From NCBI RefSeq assembly GCF_042648405.1, contig NZ_JBHRXV010000003.1, positions 186,001-250,000 on the forward strand: DNA of 64,000 nt, in the 5' to 3' direction. The DNA comes from Sphingoaurantiacus capsulatus. Its GTDB lineage: Bacteria > Pseudomonadota > Alphaproteobacteria > Sphingomonadales > Sphingomonadaceae. Made by a program: the position numbers and the translations under genes. Positions 45,181 to 53,549 of this stretch are shown here, one piece after another. Within the stretch, counting starts at the first letter, position 1, and each line of letters begins with the position of its first letter. The notes under the pieces are model-generated. The model did no database searches and was not told the origin of the DNA. It saw nothing but the letters and a program-made list of their open reading frames with translations.

Positions 45181-47177
45181 TCGCCTTCGATCCGCTGGTG
45201 CCTTTGTGGCTGCTGGGCGCGCTCGGCCTCGCGCTGGCCGTGACGGTCGCGCTGGCGCTGCCGCGCGCCCGGCGGACCATACCGTTGCGCGCCGCCATCG
45301 CGTTCGCCGCGCTGCTGCTGCTCGCCAACCCGGTGCGCCGCATCGAGGAGCGCGAGCGACAAACCGACATCGCCGTCGCGGTGGTCGACCGTTCGCGCAG
45401 CATGGAGGTGAACGGCGGCAAGCGCCACGCCGACGCGGCGGTGACGGCGCTGCGCCGCGCCGCGCCCGATGTCGACTGGCGCATCGTCGAGGCACGACCC
45501 GAGCCGGGCGCCGCCACGCGGCTGATGCCGACGCTCGACCGCGCGCTGCGCGACGTCCCCGCCGACCGGCTCGCCGGGGCGCTGCTCATCACCGACGGCA
45601 TCGTCCGCGAAGCCACCGATGCGTCGGCTTTGCCGCCCGAGCGGCCGGTGCATCTGCTGCTCGGCGGCAACCCCGAGGTGCGCGACCGCCGCCTCGTCGT
45701 CACCCGCGTGCCGCCGTACAGCGTCGTCGGCCGGCCCGCCGCCATCTCGGTGCGCATCGACGACGGCCCCGATGCCAGCGGCACCGCGCGGCTCGACTGG
45801 CTGGTCAACGGCGTCGCGCAGCCGGCGCGCGAGGTGCCGGTCGGCGAGGTAGTCACCCTGCCGGTGCCCGTCGACCGTCGCGGCGATATCGAGGTGGCGC
45901 TGTCGGTGGCGCCGATGGCCGCCGGCGAGGCGACCTTGGTCAACAACCGCGCGCTGGTGCGCCTGAACGGCGTGCGCGACCGACTGCGCGTCCTGCTCGT
46001 GTCGGGCGTGCCCTATCCCGGCGGACGCGTCTGGCGCGACACCTTGAAGTCCGATCCCAACATCGACCTCGTCCACTTCACCATCCTGCGCCTGCCCACC
46101 AGCTACGACCCGACGCCGAGCGACGAGCTGGCGCTGATCCCCTTCCCCGTCGAGGAGCTGTTCGAGGAACAGCTTGGCCGCTTCGACCTCGTCATCCTCG
46201 ACCGCTTCGGCCTCACCGAGTTGCTGTCGCCGGGCTATTTCGGACGCCTCGTCGCCTATGTGCGTGATGGCGGCGGCATGCTGGTGGTGGCGGGCGACGA
46301 ATATGCCGAGGCCGGCGGCCTCGCCGACACCTTGCTGCGCGAGATCCTGCCCGCGGTGCCGTCAGGACCGGTGGTTACCCGCTCCTTCACCCCGGCGCTG
46401 AGCGACGTCGGCCGGCGCCATCCGGTGACGGCGAGCCTCGCCGGTCCCTGGGGCGCCTGGGGCGAGCAGGCCGACGTGCGCAGCTCGCGTGCGCAGGTGC
46501 TGATGACGGGCGTCGACGACCGCCCGCTGCTGATGCTCGACCGGCAGGGCAAGGGGCGCATCGGCCTGCTCGCCTCGACCAACGTCTGGTGGTGGGCGCG
46601 CGCTGTGGAGGGCGACGGCCCGCGCGATGAGCTGCTGCGCCGCACCGTCCACTGGCTGATGCAGGAGCCCGACCTCGCCGAGGACCGGCTTGACGTGCGG
46701 GCGCGCGGCCGCAAGCTCGATATCGTGGCGCGCGGCGTGAACCCGCCAACGCGCGTGCAGCTCACCGGCCCGGACGGCGCGAGCCGCCTTGTGGCGCTGA
46801 ACGCCCGCCCCGACGCCAATGTCGCGGAAGCCACCGTTCCCGAGGACGGCCTCTACCGCGTCGATGCCGAGGGGATGCGCCGGTTCGTGCTGGCGGGCGA
46901 TGTCGCCGAACTGTCGGAAATCCGGCCCCGCCCCGCCCCGCTGGAGACGCTGGCGACCGCGTCGGACGGCGGGAGCTTCGGGCTCGCGGCCGGCGTTCCC
47001 GATATCCGCCGCACCTCGGCCGGCGCGCGGCAGGCGGGCGGCAACTGGCTAGGCCTTGTCAGGAACGACGGTGGCCGCCTCGTTGGCGTGCGCGAGGAGC
47101 CGCTGTTGCCGCCGTGGGCCGCGTGGGGCCTGCTGACCGCGCTGCTCGCCGCCGCCTGGTGGCGGGAGCGAGCCTGA
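45177..47177 (+). CDS. Membrane protein with glutamine-amidotransferase-like domain, MoxR cluster
   Basis: A 666-residue inner-membrane protein with helices at about 8-28, 35-53 and at the C terminus (about 640-660). A VWA-like region starts AVAVVDRSRSM (about 66-76). The middle part (about 265-470) resembles the class I glutamine amidotransferase-like fold seen in the C-terminal protein of such clusters (LRVLLVSGVPYPGGRVWRD, GGGMLVVAGDEYAEAGG), probably without catalysis. GTG 45177 overlaps the DUF4159 stop; the frame is open upstream inside that gene. Last gene of the cluster. Confidence 0.82.
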   Translation: MIAFDPLVPLWLLGALGLALAVTVALALPRARRTIPLRAAIAFAALLLLANPVRRIEERERQTDIAVAVVDRSRSMEVNGGKRHADAAVTALRRAAPDVDWRIVEARPEPGAATRLMPTLDRALRDVPADRLAGALLITDGIVREATDASALPPERPVHLLLGGNPEVRDRRLVVTRVPPYSVVGRPAAISVRIDDGPDASGTARLDWLVNGVAQPAREVPVGEVVTLPVPVDRRGDIEVALSVAPMAAGEATLVNNRALVRLNGVRDRLRVLLVSGVPYPGGRVWRDTLKSDPNIDLVHFTILRLPTSYDPTPSDELALIPFPVEELFEEQLGRFDLVILDRFGLTELLSPGYFGRLVAYVRDGGGMLVVAGDEYAEAGGLADTLLREILPAVPSGPVVTRSFTPALSDVGRRHPVTASLAGPWGAWGEQADVRSSRAQVLMTGVDDRPLLMLDRQGKGRIGLLASTNVWWWARAVEGDGPRDELLRRTVHWLMQEPDLAEDRLDVRARGRKLDIVARGVNPPTRVQLTGPDGASRLVALNARPDANVAEATVPEDGLYRVDAEGMRRFVLAGDVAELSEIRPRPAPLETLATASDGGSFGLAAGVPDIRRTSAGARQAGGNWLGLVRNDGGRLVGVREEPLLPPWAAWGLLTALLAAAWWRERA

Positions 47178-47179
47178 AT

Positions 47180-47329
47180 CCCCTCTCCCTCGAGGGGAGA
47201 GGGAGGGGCCCAGCGCAGCTGGGAAGGTGAGGGTGATCTGCGAGCAAGCGAGGATGATTGCGTAAAGGCATCACCCTCACCCCGCTCGCGCTACCGCGCG
47301 AGTCGCCCTCTCCCCTCAAGGGAGAGGGA
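47180..47329. repeat. Compound palindromic intergenic element
   Basis: Two inverted copies of one module face each other between convergent genes. Each module has CCCTCTCCC-TYG-AGGGGAGAGGG, an internal hairpin (CCCAGC/GCTGGG on the left, CTCGCGC/GCGCGAG on the right) and GGTGAGGGTGAT. The full unit of about 150 bp can fold into a long cruciform. It looks like a dispersed REP/MITE-like element and may serve as a bidirectional terminator. Confidence 0.75.
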
Positions 47330-47330
47330 T

Positions 47331-48356
47331 TTAAATGACGTGCGGCTGCTTCTGGTTGACTTCCCAGGTCTGGCCCTTGCGGATCAGCGCGTTGAGGTCG
47401 GCGCTCTTGCCGGCGGAGACCTGGCGGTTCTGCTCGACCACCGCGCTCTCGAAGGTCGGCGCCGGGTCGGCGTAGATCACGCCCATCGCCACCGGAAAGC
47501 TCGGGAACGGCATGTCGACGAGCATCTGCGCGATCGACTTGTTGGTCTGATCGTGAACGATGACCTTCGAGGTGTCGCCATCGACGACGTCGACCACTTC
47601 GAGCCGCAGCGTCTCGCGGTTGAGCGCGATCCCCTTGGTGCCGCCGGCAAACAGCATCGGCTGCCCGTCCTCGAGCCAGAGCTGGGTGTTCGCCGAGTTC
47701 TTCTTCTCGGTGAAATTCTCGAACACGCCGTCATTGTAGACGATGCAGTTCTGATAGATCTCGACGAAGCTCGTGCCCTTGTTGGCGTAGGCCGCCTTCA
47801 GCACCGCCGGCAGGTTCTTCTGCGTGTCGATGGCACGCGCGATGAAGCGGCCGCCGGCGCCGATCGCGAAGGCGCACGGGTTGGCCGGCCGGTCGACCGA
47901 GCCGAACGGCGTCGACGGCGAGCGCGTGCCGACGCGACTGGTCGGCGAGTACTGGCCCTTGGTCAGGCCATAGATCTCGTTGTTGAACAGCAGCACCTGG
48001 CAATCGAGATTTCGGCGCAGCAGGTGCAACATATGGTTGCCGCCGATGGAGAGGCCGTCGCCGTCGCCGGTGATGAGCCACACGTCGAGCTCCGGGTTGG
48101 CGAGCTTCACCCCCGTCGCCACCGCCGGCGCGCGGCCGTGGATGGTGTGGAAACCGTAGGTCTCCATGTAGTAAGGGAAGCGCGACGAGCAGCCGATGCC
48201 GCTGACGAACACCGTGTTTTCGGGCGTGGCGCCGATCTCCGGCATGGTGCGCTGCACCGCCTTCAGGATGGCATAGTCGCCGCAGCCCGGGCACCAGCGC
48301 ACTTCCTGGTCGGTCGCCCAGTCGTCCGGCTTGGTGATCTTGGTCATCTCGTTCAC
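47331..48356 (-). CDS. 2-oxoacid:ferredoxin oxidoreductase beta subunit (2-oxoglutarate type)
   Basis: The thiamine-pyrophosphate-binding subunit of a KorAB-type enzyme that oxidatively decarboxylates a 2-oxoacid, probably 2-oxoglutarate, and reduces ferredoxin. The 341-residue protein shows WCPGCGDY (Cys22, Cys25), IGCSSRFPYYMETYGFHTIHGRAPAVATG and the TPP motif GDGDGLSIGGNH...NN. Its ATG overlaps the alpha subunit stop by 4 nt. No ferredoxin gene lies adjacent. Confidence 0.93.
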   Translation of the reverse strand: MNEMTKITKPDDWATDQEVRWCPGCGDYAILKAVQRTMPEIGATPENTVFVSGIGCSSRFPYYMETYGFHTIHGRAPAVATGVKLANPELDVWLITGDGDGLSIGGNHMLHLLRRNLDCQVLLFNNEIYGLTKGQYSPTSRVGTRSPSTPFGSVDRPANPCAFAIGAGGRFIARAIDTQKNLPAVLKAAYANKGTSFVEIYQNCIVYNDGVFENFTEKKNSANTQLWLEDGQPMLFAGGTKGIALNRETLRLEVVDVVDGDTSKVIVHDQTNKSIAQMLVDMPFPSFPVAMGVIYADPAPTFESAVVEQNRQVSAGKSADLNALIRKGQTWEVNQKQPHVI

Positions 48357-50245
48357 GACAGCGACTCCCCAAGGGCATCTTCAATGGCGGCTTCGATCTC
48401 GGCGATCTTGAAGGGGTGGCCCGACACCTTGTTGAGCGGCCTGGCGTCGACCAGATACTGGTCGCGCAGCACCGTCTTCAACTGGCCGGTGTTCATCTCG
48501 GGCACGATGATCCGGTCATAGCTCTTCAGCAGCTCGCCGAGGTTCTGCGGCAGCGGCCAGAGGTAGCGGATGTGGATATGGCTGACGTCGCGGCCCTTGG
48601 CGCGCGCGCGCCGCACCGCCTGGTGGATCGGCCCGAAGGTCGAACCCCAGCCGACCACCGCCAGCTTGCCGCCCGCCGCGCCCAGCTCGACCTCCTGATC
48701 GGGGATGTAGCGCGCGATGCCGTCGATCTTGCCCTTGCGGGTGTCGGTCATCTTCTGGTGGTTCGCCGGCTCATAGTTGATGTGGCCGGTGGCGTAGCTC
48801 TTCTCGATGCCGCCGATGCGATGCATCAGGTCGGGCGTGCCCGGCTTGATCCACACGCGCTTCAGCGTCTCGGGATCGCGCTCGTAGGGGCTCTGCTTGC
48901 CCTCTTCCGGCACCGCCGTGTGGAAGGTCACCGGGAAGCGCTCGAACCCGTCCATATCGGGCATCCGCCACGGCTCGGCGGCGTTGGCGATGTAGCCGTC
49001 GGTCAGCAGCATGACGGGCGTCATGAACTGCGTCGCGATGCGGCACGCCTCGATCGCCACCTCGAAGGTGTCGGCGGGCGAGCGGGCGGAGATGACCGGC
49101 AGCGGCGCATCGCCGTTGCGGCCGTAGATCGCCTGATACAGGTCCGACTGCTCGGTCTTGGTGGGCAGACCAGTCGACGGCCCGCCTCGCTGACTGTTGA
49201 CGATGACCAGTGGCAGCTCGGTCATGATCGCGAGGCCGATCGCCTCGCCCTTCAGCGCGATGCCGGGGCCCGACGACGAGGTGACGCCGAGCTGGCCGGC
49301 GTAGGAGGCGCCGATCGCCGAGGCGATGGCGGCGATCTCGTCCTCCGCCTGGAAGGTGGTGACGCCATATTCCTTCAGCCGCGACAGCGTGTGCAGCAGC
49401 GACGAGGCCGGGGTGATCGGATAGGAGCCGAAGAACATCGGCAGCCCCGCGAGCTGCGCGCCCGCGACGAGCCCCATCGACAGCGCCTCGCCACCGGTGA
49501 CGGTGCGATACTGGCCCGGCGCCACATCGGCGGGCGCGATGGTGAACTGCTTCAGCGGCCCGCCGATCTCCGCGGTCTCGCCATAGGCGTGGCCGGCGTT
49601 CAATGCGGCGATATTGGCTTCGGCGAGCACCTCGGCCTTGGCGAACTTCGACTTCAGCCAGTCGACGAGCGGCTGGCGGTCGCGGTCGAACATCCAGAGC
49701 GCGAGCCCCAGCGTCCACATGTTCTTGCAGCGCAGCGCCTCCTTGTTGCCGAGGCCGAACGGCTTCACGGCCTCAAGGGTAAGCTGCGAGATGTTGAAGG
49801 CGAGGAGCTGGTAGGGCGCGAGGCTGCCGTCCTCGAGCGGATTCACCTCATAGCCGGCCTTTGCGAGGTTGCGCGCCGAGAACTCGCCGCTGTCGGCGAT
49901 GACGAGGCCGCCCGGCCGCAGCGAGCCGAGATTGGTCTTCAGCGCCGCGGGGTTCATCGCCACCAGCACGTCGGGCTCGTCACCCGCGGTCTCGATGTCG
50001 GTCGACCCGAAGTTGATCTGGAAAGCCGACACGCCGAAGGTCGTGCCCTGCGGGGCGCGGATTTCGGCCGGGAAATCGGGGAAGGTCGCCAGGTCGTTGC
50101 CGGCCAGCGCCGTCGACAGGGTGAACTGCCCGCCGGTTAGCTGCATGCCGTCGCCGCTGTCGCCCGCGAAGCGGACCACCACGGCCTCGCGCACTTCGGC
50201 GCCGGCCTTGTCATCCCCCGGATTCGTCTTGAGTGCGGTTGCCAT
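48353..50245 (-). CDS. 2-oxoacid:ferredoxin oxidoreductase alpha subunit with fused gamma domain
   Basis: A 630-residue protein. The N-terminal gamma domain (about 20-200; VVRFAGDSGDGMQLTGGQFT) is fused to the alpha (pyrimidine-binding and transketolase C-terminal) domains, as in aerobic KorA. GSYPITPASSLLHTLS and QAEDEIAAIASAIGASYAG mark the alpha domain. Together with the beta subunit this could supply a decarboxylation route parallel to the 2-oxoglutarate dehydrogenase complex. It is the first gene of the pair. Confidence 0.93.
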   Translation of the reverse strand: MATALKTNPGDDKAGAEVREAVVVRFAGDSGDGMQLTGGQFTLSTALAGNDLATFPDFPAEIRAPQGTTFGVSAFQINFGSTDIETAGDEPDVLVAMNPAALKTNLGSLRPGGLVIADSGEFSARNLAKAGYEVNPLEDGSLAPYQLLAFNISQLTLEAVKPFGLGNKEALRCKNMWTLGLALWMFDRDRQPLVDWLKSKFAKAEVLAEANIAALNAGHAYGETAEIGGPLKQFTIAPADVAPGQYRTVTGGEALSMGLVAGAQLAGLPMFFGSYPITPASSLLHTLSRLKEYGVTTFQAEDEIAAIASAIGASYAGQLGVTSSSGPGIALKGEAIGLAIMTELPLVIVNSQRGGPSTGLPTKTEQSDLYQAIYGRNGDAPLPVISARSPADTFEVAIEACRIATQFMTPVMLLTDGYIANAAEPWRMPDMDGFERFPVTFHTAVPEEGKQSPYERDPETLKRVWIKPGTPDLMHRIGGIEKSYATGHINYEPANHQKMTDTRKGKIDGIARYIPDQEVELGAAGGKLAVVGWGSTFGPIHQAVRRARAKGRDVSHIHIRYLWPLPQNLGELLKSYDRIIVPEMNTGQLKTVLRDQYLVDARPLNKVSGHPFKIAEIEAAIEDALGESLS

Positions 50246-50287
50246 CGCTCGCTTTTTTCCGCCCGCTGTTGGTTGACGCGTACCTAC

Positions 50288-50304
50288 GCCCCCAAACGGG
50301 GGGC
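50288..50304. other. Short GC hairpin between korA and the HDAC-like gene
   Basis: GCCCCC / GGGGGC with a short AAACG-type loop in an 86-nt gap that also holds an A-rich stretch. It may end HDAC transcripts or be part of the korA upstream region; there is no T-tract to decide. Confidence 0.3.
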
Positions 50305-50331
50305 AACAAAGAAGAAAATATGAAAGGGAAG

Positions 50332-51240
50332 CTACCGGAGCTTCGCCTCAGTCGCCAGCGCGAGGATCGAGCGCGCATGCCGGCGCGACACCTCGATGAG
50401 CGCGTCGCCCCGGCTGTAACCGCCGCCGAGCGTGCTCGCGAGGGCTATCCCGCGCTCTCGACACTCCGCCATCACGAAGCGGTCGCGGGCGTCCAGCCCG
50501 GCATCGCTCAGCGCCAGACGGCCCAATCGATCTTCCATGTGGGGATCGACCCCCGCCTGATAAAGCACAATATCGGGTGCGAAACGGTCGAGCATGGGCG
50601 GAAGCTCGCAACAGAGTGTTTCCAGATAGGCGTCATCGCCGATGCCGTCGGGCAGCTCGACATCGTGCGACGAGCGCGCTTTCCGCACCGGAAAATTCTT
50701 CGCGGCGTGCATCGAGAAGGTGAAGGCGTCCGTCCGCCCAGCCAGCATTACCGCCGTGCCGTCGCCCTGATGCACGTCGAGATCGACGATCATCACCCGT
50801 CGGACGGCGCCTTCAGTAAGCAGCCGGTTGGTAGTGATCGCGAGATCGTTGAGCACGCAATAACCGGCACCGCCATCGGGCAGCGCGTGGTGGCTGCCGC
50901 CGGCGGTGTTCGCCGCGTAGCCGTGCGTGAGCGCGAGGTTCGCCGCGAGCCACGTCCCGCCCGACGAAAGTTGCGAGCGGCGGCTGACCCGCTCGGTCAC
51001 CGGAAAGCCGATCCGTCGCTCGCGTTCGCGATCGACGGTCGCGGTCAGCACCGCCTCGACATACTCAGCACTGTGCACGGCCTCGATCCACTGGCGCGGC
51101 ATCGGCTCGGGCCGATGCTCCTCCCATTCCGCGCCCGCCTCGCGCAGCGCCAGCATCACCTGGCCATATTTGTCCATTGGGAAGCTGTGGCCGGGCGGCA
51201 GCGGCGCGACATAGTCGGGATGGTGGACGAGGTGCAGCAC
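50332..51240 (-). CDS. Histone-deacetylase-family (acetoin utilisation/acetylpolyamine amidohydrolase-like) protein
   Basis: A 302-residue zinc amidohydrolase. The active-site pair His117-His118 (GGSHHA) and zinc ligands Asp153/His157 (VDLDVHQGDGT) are present, with YQAGVDPH and the GGGYS loop downstream. Bacterial members deacetylate polyamines, lysine side chains or small molecules; the substrate here is unknown. It stands alone, divergent from an HSL hydrolase gene. Confidence 0.92.
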   Translation of the reverse strand: MLHLVHHPDYVAPLPPGHSFPMDKYGQVMLALREAGAEWEEHRPEPMPRQWIEAVHSAEYVEAVLTATVDRERERRIGFPVTERVSRRSQLSSGGTWLAANLALTHGYAANTAGGSHHALPDGGAGYCVLNDLAITTNRLLTEGAVRRVMIVDLDVHQGDGTAVMLAGRTDAFTFSMHAAKNFPVRKARSSHDVELPDGIGDDAYLETLCCELPPMLDRFAPDIVLYQAGVDPHMEDRLGRLALSDAGLDARDRFVMAECRERGIALASTLGGGYSRGDALIEVSRRHARSILALATEAKLR

Positions 51241-51328
51241 GGAGCCGCTTCTACCCGCAATTTCGGAGGATGACGCCCCCGCCCGCCGGCCTATGATCGG
51301 TGGAAATCAGAACAGGGGAGCCTCCGCC

Positions 51329-52321
51329 ATGCCGTTCGTTCGTCCCGACGTGAAAGCCTTCCTCGATTTCCTCAACAGCCAGCCCGGCCCGCAGATGCAC
51401 GAGCTGGACGCGCCGACCGCGCGGATGATGTTCCAGGCGATGGGCCAGATCGCCGAGCTGCCGCGCGGCGAGCTGGCGCATGTCGAGGACATCTCGATCC
51501 CCGGCGACCACGGCCATGCCATCCCGGCGCGCCTCTATTGCCCGGCGACGCGCAGCGGCCCGCCGGCACCGGTGCTGGTGTTCTACCATGGCGGCGGCTG
51601 GGTGATCGGCGACCTCGACACGCATGACAGCGCCTGCGCCGAGATCGCGCGCGGCCTCGGCATGACGGTGATCGCCGTCGATTATCGCCTCGCGCCCGAG
51701 CATCGCTTCCCGGCGGCGGCCGAGGATTGCCTCGCCGCGACGCGCTGGGTGGCAAGCTCGCCGTCGGTGATCGGCCATGCGGTGACCGGGCTGGTGGTGG
51801 CGGGCGACAGCGCCGGCGGCAATCTCGCGGCGGTCTGCGCGCAGCAGCTTCACGACAGCCTGCCCGTCCCGATCCTCGCGCAGTGGCTGATCTATCCGGG
51901 CGTCGACATGAGCGCCAACGTCGGGTCGATGCAGGAATTCGCCGACGGCTATCTGCTGACCAACAACAGCATGATGTGGTTCATGGGCCATTATCTCGGC
52001 GAGGGCGATCAGGGGCTGCACCCGCATGCGTCGCCCTATCACACCGATCGCTTCACCGGCCTGCCGCCGGCGCTGGTCTACACCTGCGGGCTCGACCCGT
52101 TGCGCGATCAGGGCCGTGCCTATGCGGCGAAGCTGGTCGAGCACGGCGTGCCGACCGTCTATCGCGAGGCCAAGGGCCAGATCCACGGCAGCCTGACCCT
52201 GCGGCAGGCGATCCCGAGCGGCCAGGGCGACCTCGCCGGCTGCCTCGCCACCCTGCGCGAGATCGTCAACGAGGCGCAGGGCGAGGCGACGATGGCGCAG
52301 GCAGCGCAAGCCGCGGAGTAG
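51329..52321 (+). CDS. Alpha/beta hydrolase, HSL family (second copy)
   Basis: A 330-residue esterase/lipase-like enzyme with HGGGW (87-91), VDYRLAPEHRFPAA and nucleophile motif GDSAGG (Ser161); acid and base lie in CGLDPLRDQG and GQIHGS. ATG 51329 has GGGGAG 9-14 nt upstream. It is related to the hydrolases at 27886 and 62315, forming a small paralogous group. No signal peptide. Substrate unknown. Confidence 0.9.
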   Translation: MPFVRPDVKAFLDFLNSQPGPQMHELDAPTARMMFQAMGQIAELPRGELAHVEDISIPGDHGHAIPARLYCPATRSGPPAPVLVFYHGGGWVIGDLDTHDSACAEIARGLGMTVIAVDYRLAPEHRFPAAAEDCLAATRWVASSPSVIGHAVTGLVVAGDSAGGNLAAVCAQQLHDSLPVPILAQWLIYPGVDMSANVGSMQEFADGYLLTNNSMMWFMGHYLGEGDQGLHPHASPYHTDRFTGLPPALVYTCGLDPLRDQGRAYAAKLVEHGVPTVYREAKGQIHGSLTLRQAIPSGQGDLAGCLATLREIVNEAQGEATMAQAAQAAE

Positions 52322-52352
52322 CGCCGCTGCCGGGGGTTTGTTAGGGAGCCGC

Positions 52353-52859
52353 ATGCCTGACGCCCCCGCCACGCCCTCGAACCATCCTTCCGGCCTGCCC
52401 TATCGCGCCGGCGTCGGGGTGATGCTGCTCAACGACCGCGACGAGGTCTTCGTCGGCCAGCGGCTCGATTCGACGCTTGAGGCCTGGCAGATGCCGCAGG
52501 GCGGCATCGACAAGGGCGAAGATCCGCGCGAAGCAGCGCTGCGCGAGCTGGAAGAGGAAACCGGCGTCCGCCGTGACCTTGCCGAGATCATCGCCGAAAC
52601 CGACGGCTGGCTCTGCTACGACCTGCCCGACGATCTGATCGGCAAGATCTGGAAGGGCAAATACTGCGGCCAGCGCCAGAAATGGTACGCGATGCGCTTC
52701 CTCGGCACCGACGCCGACGTGAAGATCGAGACGGCTCATCCGGAGTTCCGGGCGTGGCAATGGGCACCGGCCGACAAGCTCGTCGACCTGATCGTGCCGT
52801 TCAAGCGTGAGCTTTACGGCGATGTCCTGAAAGCATTTGCCGGCGTGCTGCCGCGCTAG
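52353..52859 (+). CDS. rppH: RNA pyrophosphohydrolase (Nudix)
   Basis: Removes pyrophosphate from the 5' end of mRNA or cleaves diadenosine polyphosphates. The 168-residue protein has YRAGVGVMLLNDRDEVFVGQRLD, then the complete Nudix box GGIDKGEDPREAALRELEEETGV (starting near residue 50), and GKIWKGKYCGQRQKWYAMRF, the RppH/IalA pattern. ATG 52353 has AGGGAG upstream. Its stop shares CTAG with the convergent vapC stop. Confidence 0.93.
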   Translation: MPDAPATPSNHPSGLPYRAGVGVMLLNDRDEVFVGQRLDSTLEAWQMPQGGIDKGEDPREAALRELEEETGVRRDLAEIIAETDGWLCYDLPDDLIGKIWKGKYCGQRQKWYAMRFLGTDADVKIETAHPEFRAWQWAPADKLVDLIVPFKRELYGDVLKAFAGVLPR

Positions 52860-53239
52860 CGGAGCAATTCCACCGGCACCGGTGGGTCAGCGAGACTGGC
52901 GAGCGCGCGATCGAAGGTCACGAACGCATCGAAGTCGGTGGCTTCGGCCAGATGGATCATATCAGCGAAATCCGCTCCCGCCGCAAAGCCGGCCATTGCC
53001 CGCCCGACGCGCTCAGGATGGACGACATGCACGGTTTCGGCCGAGAGCAAAGCCAGCAAGGCCGCCGCCAGCTGTGCGCGGTCGAAGCCATAATAGGATT
53101 TCAGCACCCACGCGGTTTCGAGCAACACGCTCGTCGACACGAAGCAGTCGTCGCGCAGCAACTCGTGAGCAAGCGCGGCCTGCGCGGCATCATCGTTCAC
53201 GATCGCCCGCAACAGGACGTTGGTATCGACCGCCCTCAT
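52856..53239 (-). CDS. VapC-type PIN-domain toxin (ribonuclease)
   Basis: A 127-residue PIN-domain protein. Acidic residues of the active site are visible at Asp5 (AVDTNVLLR), Glu41 (LLETAWVL), Asp90/Asp93 region (GADFADMIHLA) and Asp near FDAFVTFDRAL. Such toxins cleave tRNA or rRNA when free of antitoxin. ATG 53239 overlaps the antitoxin stop by 4 nt, the standard antitoxin-first order. The 3' ends with rppH overlap by 4 nt. Confidence 0.92.
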   Translation of the reverse strand: MRAVDTNVLLRAIVNDDAAQAALAHELLRDDCFVSTSVLLETAWVLKSYYGFDRAQLAAALLALLSAETVHVVHPERVGRAMAGFAAGADFADMIHLAEATDFDAFVTFDRALASLADPPVPVELLR

Positions 53240-53505
53240 TCCTTGTTCTTGAACATCTCGTCGATCGCGTGCCGCCAGCTTTCTTCGTCGCCCGGAGGAC
53301 CCTGGTAGTTCACAATAGAGCGAATTTCGGCGAGCACCTCATCGATCGGTCGCGTGCCGTAGCGCTTCAGCGGCCGCAGCAGAACACCGTCAGGCCGGTC
53401 GACGACCTCAAAAGCGGTACCCGGCAACCAGTGCTTGGCGTCGCGAACCTCTTTCGGGATCACGACCTGGCCTTTGGCCGACAGGCGGGTCGAGGGCGCG
53501 TTCAT
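53236..53505 (-). CDS. AbrB/MazE-type (VapB) antitoxin
   Basis: An 89-residue protein: N-terminal swapped-hairpin AbrB DNA-binding domain (STRLSAKGQVVIPKEVRDAKHWLPGTAFEVV, about 5-36) and an acidic C-terminal tail that would wrap the toxin. It partners the PIN toxin downstream and, by family precedent, represses its own promoter. A 13-bp inverted repeat overlaps the start codon. Confidence 0.92.
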   Translation of the reverse strand: MNAPSTRLSAKGQVVIPKEVRDAKHWLPGTAFEVVDRPDGVLLRPLKRYGTRPIDEVLAEIRSIVNYQGPPGDEESWRHAIDEMFKNKE

Positions 53506-53532
53506 GTCGGTAAGATACGTCTTACTGACATG
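53503..53532. promoter_or_regulatory. Inverted repeat at the vapB start, probable autoregulatory operator
   Basis: CATGTCGGTAAGA (53503-53515) and TCTTACTGACATG (53520-53532) are complementary except for one base, around TACG. The left arm includes the antitoxin's start codon, so the antitoxin complex bound here would block transcription and possibly translation entry. Confidence 0.6.
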
Positions 53533-53549
53533 TCGATCAAGCGCGATGC

